A stretch of 64,000 nt of DNA from Bacteroidota bacterium (GTDB lineage: Bacteria; Bacteroidota; Bacteroidia; Bacteroidales; Prolixibacteraceae): the NCBI GenBank assembly GCA_023251455.1, contig JAHEYT010000037.1, forward strand, positions 43,552 to 107,551, read 5' to 3'. Of this stretch, positions 41,663-49,409 are shown one piece after another; the stretch's first letter is position 1; each line of letters begins with the position of its first letter. A program made the translations under genes and the position numbers. The notes under the pieces are model-generated. The model saw nothing but the letters and a program-made list of their open reading frames with translations. It did not search any database and was not told the origin of the DNA.

Positions 41663-42436
41663 TTACGCCTTAATCTTCTCAAACAAAGTCTTCAGTTTTT
41701 CCTGATAAATACCTTTGATCTGATCTTCATTTTCTCCTATTGGTTTGACAGGAATCAAGTTCATCACAGCATCAGAGCTCATGCCGGAGCGATACATGGT
41801 ATTCAGTGCAGCATTCAGGGTTTCGTATATGCTTTCCCGGCATTCGGCCTGGCTTAGGCCAAACTCTGTGCCAATAGTTTCCAGTTCGTTCCATTGAAAC
41901 CAGAAATAGGTGGGCAGCATGGCCGAAATCAGGGCGTAGCCTTCCAGTTTTTCTTCGGCAGTTTCGAAAGTGTGACCCAATAAGTTCAGCATTTCCAGGA
42001 TATACCATTTCTGAATTTCAGACATTCCGGAAGCAAAACTTACCGGATTGTACCCGTGATTGATGACTGATGTTGCATTGGGAATCAACCTTACAATCTG
42101 ATTGATTGGTAATACCGCAGACATTTTCGCAATGGTGATTTTGGGTGCCAGCGAAATAAATATTGTTTGCTCGGATACTTCGGATTTTATTTTTTCCAGC
42201 GTTTCCATGATTACCGGAGGGTGCAAGGCTAGAAAGACAACATCTTTTTTTGCTGTTTCCGATGCTGAAGTGAGGATTTGGATGAATGGGAATTGTAGCT
42301 TCAGGGCTTGAAGAGTTTCCGGATTAGTGTCGAAAACAGAGATCGATTCGAAAATGGCTTTTTTATTTACAAAGGCCTGCAGAAAAATGCGGGTAACCCG
42401 CCCCCCGCCAATAAAACCAAGTGATTTAGTTTTCAT
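41663..42436 (-). CDS. ProC/F420-type NADP-dependent dehydrogenase-like protein
   Basis: A 257-residue protein with an N-terminal Rossmann fold (SLGFIGGGRVTRIFLQAFV, then VFDTNPETLQAL) and the P5C-reductase/F420-oxidoreductase type motif VFLALHPPVIMETLEKI and RLIPNATSVINHGYNPVSFA. The helical C-terminal half resembles pyrroline-5-carboxylate reductase but is divergent, so proline synthesis is not certain. It lies 62 bases after the ArsP-like permease in the same direction and could be the last gene of the second arsenic operon; a role there is unknown. Confidence 0.75.
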   Translation of the reverse strand: MKTKSLGFIGGGRVTRIFLQAFVNKKAIFESISVFDTNPETLQALKLQFPFIQILTSASETAKKDVVFLALHPPVIMETLEKIKSEVSEQTIFISLAPKITIAKMSAVLPINQIVRLIPNATSVINHGYNPVSFASGMSEIQKWYILEMLNLLGHTFETAEEKLEGYALISAMLPTYFWFQWNELETIGTEFGLSQAECRESIYETLNAALNTMYRSGMSSDAVMNLIPVKPIGENEDQIKGIYQEKLKTLFEKIKA

Positions 42437-42498
42437 GATTATTAATTTTTATTGGTTAATGGATGATTTCATCTTTTTGCCTATATCAAATTTACAAT

Positions 42499-43521
42499 TT
42501 AAAAGATATAATTAAACAAATATCCAACGATCATTATCCCAACGCCTACAACTCCAATGAAAGTGAATATTAACGGGAGTTTCAGCACTTTCCGGAGAAT
42601 TACCATTTCGGGTAACGAAAGACCAATTACCGACATCATAAAAGCCAGCGCAGTTCCAAGCGATGCTCCTTTTTCAATCAGCACCGAAACAATAGGAACG
42701 ATTCCGGCTGCATTGGAATACAACGGAATACCGATTAAAATAGATAAAGGAATTGAATACCAGGCCGATTTGCCCATTAAGGCAGCCATAAAATCTTCAG
42801 GAACATAACCATGAGCACCGGCACCAACAAGGATTCCAAGTGCCACATAAATCCAAACCTTACCGACGATTTCTTTTATGGCGTCATATCCTAGATGTAT
42901 TCGTTTTATTAAAGTTAGTTTCACTTCTTCAGAATCACTGTCGCCCATGTGGGTTTGATACACCCAGGGTTCTACCCATTTTTCAAGCTTCAGCAAACCA
43001 ATGATCCAACCAGCCAGTATGGCAATGGCCAAACCCGTTCCAACATAAATGGCGGCAACTTGCCAGCCAAACATGCCATATAAAAGGATGATGGCTACTT
43101 CGTTGATCATGGGAGCTGCAATCAGGAACGAAAACGTGACGCCAAGCGGAACGCCCGATTCAATAAAACCTAAAAACAGCGGAATAGCTGAACAGGAGCA
43201 AAACGGGGTAACAATTCCAAGAGTTGCTGCCATCACGTTGCCGGTAAATGTTTTTTTGCCTTCAAGTGCCTTGCGGGTACGTTCAGGAGTGAAGTAAGTG
43301 CGTATAATTCCGACGAAGAAAATAATAAGTGTAAGCAGTAGCATCACTTTTGGGAACTCGAAAACGAAAAACCGTATAGCTTCTGTCAAGTGTGTCCCTT
43401 TGGTCATTCCTAACGCGGTGTCAATCAACCAGTCGGTCGTTGGCTTGAGATTGCGATAAATCAGGAACCAGATTGGTAACAGAATAATTGGTATCCAGAT
43501 TATATTTTTTTTGTTTCTCAT
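42499..43521 (-). CDS. ArsP-type permease (DUF318 family)
   Basis: A 340-residue membrane protein with about eight to nine helices. The family motif TPFCSCSAIPLFLGFIESGVPLGVTFSFLIAAPMINEVAI (Cys108 and Cys110) is conserved in permeases related to ArsP, the exporter of trivalent methyl and aromatic arsenicals, and to other DUF318 metal exporters. A second, pseudo-symmetric motif is LIGIPLYSNAAGIVPIVSVLIEKGASLGTALAFMMSVIGLSLPEM. Context with ArsR, ArsF- and ArsG-like genes favours an arsenical substrate. Its start is preceded by a palindrome identical in form to the arsR2 operator. Confidence 0.85.
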   Translation of the reverse strand: MRNKKNIIWIPIILLPIWFLIYRNLKPTTDWLIDTALGMTKGTHLTEAIRFFVFEFPKVMLLLTLIIFFVGIIRTYFTPERTRKALEGKKTFTGNVMAATLGIVTPFCSCSAIPLFLGFIESGVPLGVTFSFLIAAPMINEVAIILLYGMFGWQVAAIYVGTGLAIAILAGWIIGLLKLEKWVEPWVYQTHMGDSDSEEVKLTLIKRIHLGYDAIKEIVGKVWIYVALGILVGAGAHGYVPEDFMAALMGKSAWYSIPLSILIGIPLYSNAAGIVPIVSVLIEKGASLGTALAFMMSVIGLSLPEMVILRKVLKLPLIFTFIGVVGVGIMIVGYLFNYIF

Positions 43522-43539
43522 ATTTGACGCGAAAAATTA

Positions 43540-43557
43540 GTTCGTAAAACGACGAAC
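43540..43557. promoter_or_regulatory. Second copy of the arsR2-type operator, before the permease
   Basis: GTTCGT-N6-ACGAAC, with the same half sites and the same 6-base spacing as the palindrome in front of the second arsR gene (45258-45287). It lies 19 bases upstream of the permease ATG, inside the operon, and suggests an internal arsenic-responsive promoter. Confidence 0.65.
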
Positions 43558-43573
43558 ATTAAAATCAAATTTT

Positions 43574-44272
43574 TTAAAAGAATACCCTGACAATATAATA
43601 GATCCCAACTGCGATAAAGAGTACGGCAATCACCCGACGGAACCATATTTCGAAGTTTTTCATTTTGTTGTAAACTCCACCGATTGAACCTACCGAAAAG
43701 GCCAGTATCCAGGCAGAAATGATAACCGGAATACCGGTAGCTAGTGCAAAAACGATGGGGAGATATAAGCCCGATGCGCTTGCAACTGTCATTGGGACAA
43801 GCATGCCGAAATAAAGTACCCCGCTGTATGGGCAGAAAGCCAATGCGAAAATCATTCCCAGCAAAATGGCATCGAAATACCCCCATTGGGTTTTGGTTTC
43901 CATTCTGGAAGTCAATCCACTCATTCCGGGAAACTTAATTTTAATCACATCGAGCATAAACAAACCGATGATAACCAGTAAAGGACCTATAATTTTTTCG
44001 CCATAAAGCTGAAAGAAGCCCGAAAACTTAAACTGATCGGCTCCCAAATAAATGACCAGGGCAAGTGCAGTATAAGAAATTGCACGCCCAAGCGTATAAA
44101 GCAACCCGTTTAGGAAAACACGATTGCGGTTTTCGATGTCCTTGCTGATAAAACCCACCGCAGTAATGTTGGTAGCTAGCGGGCAAGGACTGATTGCAGT
44201 CATTAATCCCAGGACCAATGCAGAAAGCCAGGGCATTGTACTGTTTTCCAGAAGATTGGTCAGAAACTCCAT
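43574..44272 (-). CDS. ArsG/DsbD-like membrane transporter
   Basis: A 232-residue protein with six or more membrane segments and the DsbD/CcdA-type half-motif: SALVLGLMTAISPCPLATNITAVGFIS near the N-terminus (Cys-Pro) and LGMIFALAFCPYSGVLYFGMLVP in the second half. In current annotations this family next to an ArsF-type protein is called ArsG, an efflux permease for aromatic arsenicals; I rely on memory for that name. Alternatively it passes electrons across the membrane like CcdA. It starts 3 bases after the ArsF-like stop. Confidence 0.8.
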   Translation of the reverse strand: MEFLTNLLENSTMPWLSALVLGLMTAISPCPLATNITAVGFISKDIENRNRVFLNGLLYTLGRAISYTALALVIYLGADQFKFSGFFQLYGEKIIGPLLVIIGLFMLDVIKIKFPGMSGLTSRMETKTQWGYFDAILLGMIFALAFCPYSGVLYFGMLVPMTVASASGLYLPIVFALATGIPVIISAWILAFSVGSIGGVYNKMKNFEIWFRRVIAVLFIAVGIYYIVRVFF

Positions 44273-44275
44273 GGG

Positions 44276-44677
44276 TTATAAATCTAACAGGGGATCAACC
44301 TTTGCTTTTATAATTGATTTAAATTTCGCAGGATTGGTTACCGCATACAAAAATCCTTCGTTGGTAAGGTTTATTTTCTGGTCGCCTTTTACGATTAACA
44401 GTGTTTGGCCTGAAACCTTTAACTTTTCAGCAATAGGTTTAGTGGCATCATCTTCGAGATTTAAAGCCTTAAACGTCACCTGATCTCCATAAAGATTTAT
44501 CAAATCAGCCTTTGCTTCAGCTTCCACCGTTTTGCAGGTCACACATCGGGTTGCATTGTGAAAATAATAGGCTTCAATCTGGTTAGCTGCCGTTGCTTCT
44601 TTTTTTTGTGTTTGAGCATTGCAGATAAAGCTGCTCATTATTATCAGGGCAAAACTTAAAAAAATAGCTTGTTTCAT
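44276..44677 (-). CDS. ArsF-like exported thioredoxin-fold protein
   Basis: A 134-residue protein with a signal peptide (residues 1-21, C-N-A-Q). The mature part is thioredoxin-like: EAYYFHNATRCVTCKTVEAEAKADL has a C45-x-x-C48 pair, followed by VTFKALNLEDDATKPIAEKLKVSGQTLLIVKGDQKINL. It corresponds to the protein type annotated as nitrophenyl compound nitroreductase subunit ArsF in arsEFG-like loci (name from memory). A direct role could be delivering electrons to or from ArsG outside the cytoplasm. It lies 10 bases after the small thioredoxin gene. Confidence 0.8.
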   Translation of the reverse strand: MKQAIFLSFALIIMSSFICNAQTQKKEATAANQIEAYYFHNATRCVTCKTVEAEAKADLINLYGDQVTFKALNLEDDATKPIAEKLKVSGQTLLIVKGDQKINLTNEGFLYAVTNPAKFKSIIKAKVDPLLDL

Positions 44678-44687
44678 ACTGAATATT

Positions 44688-44921
44688 TTATCGTGTTAAT
44701 ACTTGTTTGATTTCGTCAGAAGAAGGAACACGTCCTTTAATTTCTACTTTCCCGTTTACAACCAGAGCAGGAGTTGTCATTACGCCAAATTTCATGATTT
44801 CCATGATGTCTTCAACTTTGGTTACCGTGGCTTCAATATTATTTTGTTCTACTACTTCACGGGTTAATTTCTCGAGTGTTTTACATTTGGGGCAACCTGT
44901 ACCCAGAATTTTGATTTCCAT
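44688..44921 (-). CDS. Small thioredoxin-family protein (thioredoxin_3 type)
   Basis: A 77-residue protein from the ATG at 44921; it begins MEIKILGTGCPKCKTLEKL with the C10-x-x-C13 redox pair in a G-C-P-K-C context, and has GVMTTPALVVNGKVEIKGRVPSSDEI, the cis-Pro region. Such minimal thioredoxins accompany ArsR and permease genes in many arsenic and mercury clusters. It may provide electrons for arsenical reduction. It starts one base after the arsR2 stop, so translation is probably coupled. Confidence 0.85.
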   Translation of the reverse strand: MEIKILGTGCPKCKTLEKLTREVVEQNNIEATVTKVEDIMEIMKFGVMTTPALVVNGKVEIKGRVPSSDEIKQVLTR

Positions 44922-44922
44922 A

Positions 44923-45255
44923 TTAAAGTGTATTACATTTTTGTACTGGTTCTTCAATGTCTGTTTTTAGAAATTTCCTGAATAAATCCTGTGCTTCCTT
45001 CCAGTTTTCCTTATTCAGGCAATATTTAACACGTGGGGCTTCAATTTCTCCCTGAATCAATCCGGCATCTTTCAGCTCTTTAAGATGTTGAGAAAGGGTT
45101 GATTTGACAATCGGAAGATATTCGGTTAAATCACCGCTGTAGCAACACGATTGTTTCGACAGCAGTTCAAGCACGTACATTCTTATTGGGTGACCCATCG
45201 CTTTAGCATAGCGGGCAGCCTTTTGGTGTTCTTCTGTAATTATTTTTTTTTGCAT
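44923..45255 (-). CDS. arsR: ArsR-family repressor of the organoarsenical-type operon
   Basis: A 110-residue winged-helix regulator, paralogous to that at 39044-39379. MGHPIRMYVLELLSKQSCCYSGDL contains the vicinal Cys37-Cys38 motif that often binds As(III); KSTLSQHLKELKDAGLIQGEIEAPRVKYCLN is the recognition region. Cys79 and Cys107 are further candidates. It heads a run of five tightly spaced genes and has a perfect palindrome a few bases before its start. Confidence 0.92.
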   Translation of the reverse strand: MQKKIITEEHQKAARYAKAMGHPIRMYVLELLSKQSCCYSGDLTEYLPIVKSTLSQHLKELKDAGLIQGEIEAPRVKYCLNKENWKEAQDLFRKFLKTDIEEPVQKCNTL

Positions 45256-45257
45256 TG

Positions 45258-45287
45258 TTCTTTGTTCGTAAAATAACGAACAAAGAA
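45258..45287. promoter_or_regulatory. Probable ArsR operator of the second arsenic operon
   Basis: Perfect 12-bp inverted repeat TTCTTTGTTCGT (45258-45269) and its complement (45276-45287) with a 6-base spacer. It lies 3 bases upstream of the arsR2 start and recurs in shorter form at 43540-43557 before the permease gene. Confidence 0.75.
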
Positions 45288-45373
45288 AAGCTATTTTTTT
45301 GAATCCTGCAATGTATTATCAACTGTTTCTGACTATTTTTGAATTCATAACTTAACTAAAACCTATTTTATCC

Positions 45374-46483
45374 ATGAATCAACAAAATGCCAATTCACGT
45401 CGTAATTTTCTGAAAAAAGCTGGTGGAGCAACAATCGGAATGGCTGGAATAACTGCTATTTCAGCTTCAGTTTCTATTGAAAATAAAGACTCCGGAAAAT
45501 TATTTACCAACGAAATTTCAGGAGTGAAAGACCGCGTAGAACGGGTGAAAATTGCAACTCTTGGTATGCAGCGGTACGATTGGGAGCAAGGTACCGTGGC
45601 GCAGGCTTTTCTTGAAATGGGCGAGTTGGATTTGGCTATTTCATTTGCACGGGGAGCAATTCTTCGTCAGGAAAAAGGCCGTTTTTCGGTGCTGAAAGGC
45701 AATGGACCGATTAACGATTGTTCGAGCGTTGGCGAAGTTGTTCTTTTTGCTGGTCGACACACGGGTGACCCGATTTTTCAGAAAGGTGCCGACGAAATGC
45801 TGAATGTGATTAAAACCACCACTCATAAATCGTCTGACGGAATTATTTACCATACACAGGAACCACAAAAAGGAATTTGGTCGGATGCTACATACATGCT
45901 GCCACCTTTCCTGGCTGCCGCAGGCGAATTTCAGGAGGCCATGAAACAAATTGAAGGTTACCGGAAATACCTGTATAATAATCAGGATAAATTGTATTCG
46001 CACATGTGGGACGATGAGAGAAAACGTCTGAACAGAGCTGATTACTGGGGTGTTGGTAATGGCTGGTCGGCTGCCGGAATGACCCGGATCATCAAAATGT
46101 TGCCCGAATCGATGATGGCTGAAAAGATAAAATTGATTGAATACACCCGCGATGTGATTGACGGTTGCTTAAAATACCTCAGGCCAGACGGATTGTTTCA
46201 TGATGTTGTAAATCGTCCGGATACTTTCGTCGAAGTTAATTTAAGCCAAATGCTTTGCTACTCTATTTTCAGAGGTGTTGCCGCCGGATATTTGGATCCC
46301 TCGTATCTCAAACCGACCGAAATCATGCGGAAAAGCGCCAACGATAAAGTTGATAAGTTGGGCTATGTGCATGATGTTTGCGGAGTTCCGAGTTTCGATC
46401 GTCCGTATTTTGCACCTGAAGGTCAGGCGTTTTACCTCCTAATGGAAACTGCTGCCACCGATTTGGCGAAAGTCAGGAAATAG
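45374..46483 (+). CDS. Tat-exported GH88/GH105-type unsaturated glycuronyl hydrolase
   Basis: A 369-residue protein. The N-terminus NSRRNFLKKAGG (residues 7-18) is a twin-arginine signal followed by a hydrophobic stretch. The catalytic alpha/alpha-barrel shows WEQGTVAQAFLEMG, INDCSSVGEVVLF (Asp115), GIWSDATYMLPPFLAAAGEF (Asp171, matching the WxDxxYM motif of YteR/YesR) and ADYWGVGNGWSAAGMTR. Such enzymes hydrate unsaturated uronic acids released by lyases from pectic or glycosaminoglycan chains. It stands alone; the candidate -7 box TATTTTTG at 45334-45341 may start it. Confidence 0.88.
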   Translation: MNQQNANSRRNFLKKAGGATIGMAGITAISASVSIENKDSGKLFTNEISGVKDRVERVKIATLGMQRYDWEQGTVAQAFLEMGELDLAISFARGAILRQEKGRFSVLKGNGPINDCSSVGEVVLFAGRHTGDPIFQKGADEMLNVIKTTTHKSSDGIIYHTQEPQKGIWSDATYMLPPFLAAAGEFQEAMKQIEGYRKYLYNNQDKLYSHMWDDERKRLNRADYWGVGNGWSAAGMTRIIKMLPESMMAEKIKLIEYTRDVIDGCLKYLRPDGLFHDVVNRPDTFVEVNLSQMLCYSIFRGVAAGYLDPSYLKPTEIMRKSANDKVDKLGYVHDVCGVPSFDRPYFAPEGQAFYLLMETAATDLAKVRK

Positions 46484-46626
46484 GAAAAATAAATAGTTAT
46501 TAGTCATTTGGAAATGTACAACTCATTAATTTTCTATAGATCAATGACTTTTTCTGTTAGTTAAGAGTAAGCATTAAAGGAAAGAGTCAATCAGAATTTA
46601 ATCTTCTTTGGCCTTAAATAACAAAA

Positions 46627-46655
46627 AAAGCTTGCAGAGTGAATCTGCAAGCTTT
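46627..46655. terminator. Bidirectional terminator between GH105 and TerB/J-domain genes
   Basis: A perfect stem of 11-12 bp (46627-46637 with 46645-46655), loop of 5-7 nt, flanked by A residues on the left and CCTTTTT on the right. It sits between converging genes, 36 bases before the minus-strand stop. Confidence 0.85.
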
Positions 46656-46691
46656 CCTTTTTCCTATTGACTAATGACTTTTTCCTGCTTT

Positions 46692-47423
46692 TTATACAAT
46701 CCCTCTCTGTTTCTTGATTGTTTCCCAGGCTTCGTTCACTTTCTGGAACTTTTCGTGAGCCGCTTTCTGAACATCTTCGCCCAGGTAATGCACTTTGTCC
46801 GGATGGTATTTCAATGCCATTTTACGGTAGGCTTTTTTCAATTCCTCGTCGGTAGCTGTTGTTTCAACTTCCAGAATTTTGTAGGCTGCATCGGTATTGG
46901 CAACAAACATTGCTTCAATCGATTGGTAATCTTTTTCGCTGATACCCATTTGCTGGGCGATGTGCCTGATCAGCTGATGTTCGGTTTCGTGTACATGTCC
47001 ATCAGCATCGGCAATTCCGAATAAAAAATGCACCAACTGCAAGCGTGACGGGTGATCCATGTTTTTACGGATTTGCTGACACACTTCGGTAACCGGAATG
47101 CTCTGATTCAGCAGGTCGCGCAGTATTTTGATTGCTTCACCTGCGGCAGCTGGCCCGAAGGAGCGAACAAAGAACTGTTTGGTGTAATCGAGTTCCGATT
47201 TCAGAATTTTCCCGTCGGCCTTCATAACAGCTGCTACCAAAACCAGCAGACTCATGATATAACCGCCTTGCGTGGTGGGCTGTCCGGGTTGATATTCCTG
47301 ACGTCCGGTTATTACCGTCGTATTGTCAAACAACGATCCGACAACAAAACCTAAAATTCCTCCAATTGGACCGCCAATAGCCCATCCAAGTCCTCCTGTG
47401 ATCCATTTACCATACTTTGCCAT
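46692..47423 (-). CDS. TerB/J-domain co-chaperone-like protein (DjlA-type)
   Basis: A 243-residue protein. A Gly-rich hydrophobic N-terminus (WITGGLGWAIGGPIGGILGFVVGSLF) is followed by a TerB-like domain (about 50-165, LLVLVAAVMKADGKILKSELDYTKQFF and GIADADGHVHETEHQLIRHIAQQMG) and a C-terminal J-domain (about 180-243) with the YHPDKV motif needed to stimulate DnaK. This order matches DjlA. Its start overlaps the end of coaE by 17 bases. Confidence 0.9.
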   Translation of the reverse strand: MAKYGKWITGGLGWAIGGPIGGILGFVVGSLFDNTTVITGRQEYQPGQPTTQGGYIMSLLVLVAAVMKADGKILKSELDYTKQFFVRSFGPAAAGEAIKILRDLLNQSIPVTEVCQQIRKNMDHPSRLQLVHFLFGIADADGHVHETEHQLIRHIAQQMGISEKDYQSIEAMFVANTDAAYKILEVETTATDEELKKAYRKMALKYHPDKVHYLGEDVQKAAHEKFQKVNEAWETIKKQRGIV

Positions 47424-48003
47424 ATGCTCTTATCTTTTTGTCTATTTCTATTATTTGCGGAATGATTAGTTCGTTGTCGTTGTTGTTGATTATAAAATCA
47501 GCTAATTTAATACGCTCTTCATCGCTCCACTGATTGTTAATTCTCTCTTTTACCAATTCTAAAGTTAATTTGTCACGTTTCATTACGCGTTGAATCCGCT
47601 CATTTTCGCTGGTTACCACAGCAATGGTTTTATCCATCATTTTGTAAAAACCACTCTCGAATAAAATGGCAGCTTCATGAATGATATAGGGCGATTTTTG
47701 TTTATCGCACCAATCAAAAAATGTTTTTCGCACCACCGGATGAACAATTGCATTCAATTGAGCCAGCAAAGATGGGTCGTTAAAAACAATTCCAGCCAGA
47801 TATTTTCGGTCGACAGTCTGATCGGGCAGGTAAACTTCTGCCCCGAACAAGCTAACGAGCTTTTTGTGTATTTCATCATCGGTATTCATTAGTTTTTTTG
47901 CAATCAGGTCGGCTTCAAAAACCGGAATGCCAAGAACCGAGAAAACCCTGCAAACGGTGCTCTTGCCACTTCCTATTCCTCCGGTGATTCCAATTTTTAA
48001 CAT
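47407..48003 (-). CDS. coaE: Dephospho-CoA kinase
   Basis: A 198-residue P-loop kinase from the ATG at 48003. GITGGIGSGKSTVCRVF is the Walker A, FEADLIAKKLM and HPVVRKTFFDWC, then EAAILFESGFYKMMD and VMKRDKLTLELVKERINNQWSDEERIKLADFIINNN are standard CoaE blocks. It phosphorylates dephospho-CoA in the last step of CoA synthesis. The upstream ybbR-like gene ends one base before its start, and the downstream J-domain gene overlaps by 17 bases. Confidence 0.95.
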   Translation of the reverse strand: MLKIGITGGIGSGKSTVCRVFSVLGIPVFEADLIAKKLMNTDDEIHKKLVSLFGAEVYLPDQTVDRKYLAGIVFNDPSLLAQLNAIVHPVVRKTFFDWCDKQKSPYIIHEAAILFESGFYKMMDKTIAVVTSENERIQRVMKRDKLTLELVKERINNQWSDEERIKLADFIINNNDNELIIPQIIEIDKKIRAYGKVW

Positions 48004-48004
48004 G

Positions 48005-49003
48005 CTATTCGTTTTCGATGAGGTATTCAATTTCTTCCGGCGAAATTTTTACGTCGTAAAGGTAAGCTGGCGCTGACGTCGTTTTAATCTGGAGGCGTTG
48101 TATTCCTTGTGAAATGTCGGAATAAGACACTGCCAGTTTGAAATCTTCAGGATGGATTTCAGAAAAGCGGCTTAATCCAACCAGAAACGAGACTTTTACA
48201 CGGGCTGGAAATAGTTTAACCTTGATGTTAGCTGGTGCATCGGTCAGCATAATCGGAACTGATTGTTGTGCTTCCGTGTATTCTTCAACCGGGATTACTA
48301 ACTGAACTGATTGAGGATCATAAAAAAGTTCTTTTACTGGACTAATCTCAGCTTTTACGCGAATCGCTTCATCTACAGCATTAAATTCTTTTACAACGGT
48401 ATATACAAACCGGAGAGTATCCAGGGTCGATTGCGGACCATTCACTACGATTGAACCGGGCTCGGTACTTATTTCTCCTGAAATCTGGAATTGTTTCTTC
48501 AGATCTACTTTCACCAATGGTTTTACTTTGATCAGTTTCTGCCCCATTTCATCGAACCTAAAAAACAAAGTATCCGGATTCATGCTCACAATTTCAATGT
48601 CGTTTGATAATTGATACGACATCTCCGTCAGAAATTGCCGGGTTGGAAAGGTAAAACTGGTTTTCTTCGTATCAAGCATCCGGCCATTTGTCATTTCATT
48701 TACATTGAATGAAAAAGGCATGAATAAAAATATAAGTCTTCGCCTCAGAATGGTGAATCCATGCGCCCTGACAGTCATTTCAAATTTTTCGGGCAAGTTG
48801 CTGGCAAGTGTTTTGTTATTCGGAAGATTGACATATTCGACCGGGGCAACAATCTCGACCGTATAGATTTTACTCAGCGCATTCAGGAACCAAAAAACGG
48901 AGGCAATAGCAACGCAAATCAGATAGGCAGCTACACGTTTATCGTTTCTGAAATATACCTTTTTCAGGTATTTTACAAATTTATATACCCAGTTTGTCTT
49001 CAC
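48005..49003 (-). CDS. YbbR-domain protein (CdaR-like)
   Basis: About 332 residues from a GTG at 49003; a TTG ten codons earlier (49033) is in frame but lies inside the yajC terminator. One membrane segment (VAAYLICVAIASVFWFLNALS) anchors the N-terminus; the extracytoplasmic part has YbbR-type repeats, for example VEIVAPVEYVNLPNNKTLASNLPEKFEMTVRAHG and ISGEISTEPGSIVVNGPQSTLDTLRFVYT. In Firmicutes the homologous CdaR regulates a di-AMP cyclase; no cyclase gene is next to it here, and Bacteroidota proteins of this kind have no proven role. It ends one base before coaE. Confidence 0.85.
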   Translation of the reverse strand: MKTNWVYKFVKYLKKVYFRNDKRVAAYLICVAIASVFWFLNALSKIYTVEIVAPVEYVNLPNNKTLASNLPEKFEMTVRAHGFTILRRRLIFLFMPFSFNVNEMTNGRMLDTKKTSFTFPTRQFLTEMSYQLSNDIEIVSMNPDTLFFRFDEMGQKLIKVKPLVKVDLKKQFQISGEISTEPGSIVVNGPQSTLDTLRFVYTVVKEFNAVDEAIRVKAEISPVKELFYDPQSVQLVIPVEEYTEAQQSVPIMLTDAPANIKVKLFPARVKVSFLVGLSRFSEIHPEDFKLAVSYSDISQGIQRLQIKTTSAPAYLYDVKISPEEIEYLIENE

Positions 49004-49019
49004 GGCATCAAATATAAAA

Positions 49020-49048
49020 AAATGGGTCGACAAATTGCCGACCCATTT
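49020..49048 (-). terminator. Terminator after yajC
   Basis: A 10-bp perfect stem (49020-49029 with 49039-49048), loop of 9 nt, followed on the minus strand by TTTTATATTT. It ends the nusB-DUF1573-yajC transcript directly upstream of the YbbR start. Confidence 0.8.
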
Positions 49049-49072
49049 CTATTTCAGGAGTTGTTTGAACTT

Positions 49073-49393
49073 TTATTTAGCCTGAACGTCAGACATGTCT
49101 CTGACAAGAGCAGATTTATCGACCCTGATTTTAACATTGTCGTCAATCTGAAGAAGCACGTAATTGTCTTTCAGTTCGAGGATTTTTCCATAGATACCAC
49201 CAGTTGTTACCACTTTGTCGCCTTTCGCAAGGCTGTTGCGGAATGCAGTAACTTCTTTTTGTTTTTTCATCTGAGGTCTGATCATAAAGAAGTAAAATAC
49301 TACAATGATTAGAATCATTGGAAGAAACGTCATAATTGGATTGGGCTGAGCTCCATCAGCTGCCGGTTGAGCCATTAATAAATAATTCATCAT
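49073..49393 (-). CDS. yajC: Preprotein translocase subunit YajC
   Basis: A 106-residue protein with one membrane helix (MTFLPMILIIVVFYFFMIRPQMKKQKE is the family signature with the I-R-P-Q motif) and a C-terminal beta domain, GDKVVTTGGIYGKILELKDNYVLLQIDDNVKIRVDKSAL. YajC associates with SecDF in protein export. Two ATGs are adjacent at 49393 and 49390. It follows the DUF1573 lipoprotein gene by 16 bases. Confidence 0.95.
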   Translation of the reverse strand: MMNYLLMAQPAADGAQPNPIMTFLPMILIIVVFYFFMIRPQMKKQKEVTAFRNSLAKGDKVVTTGGIYGKILELKDNYVLLQIDDNVKIRVDKSALVRDMSDVQAK

Positions 49394-49409
49394 TTTGTAT
49401 GTTTTTAAT

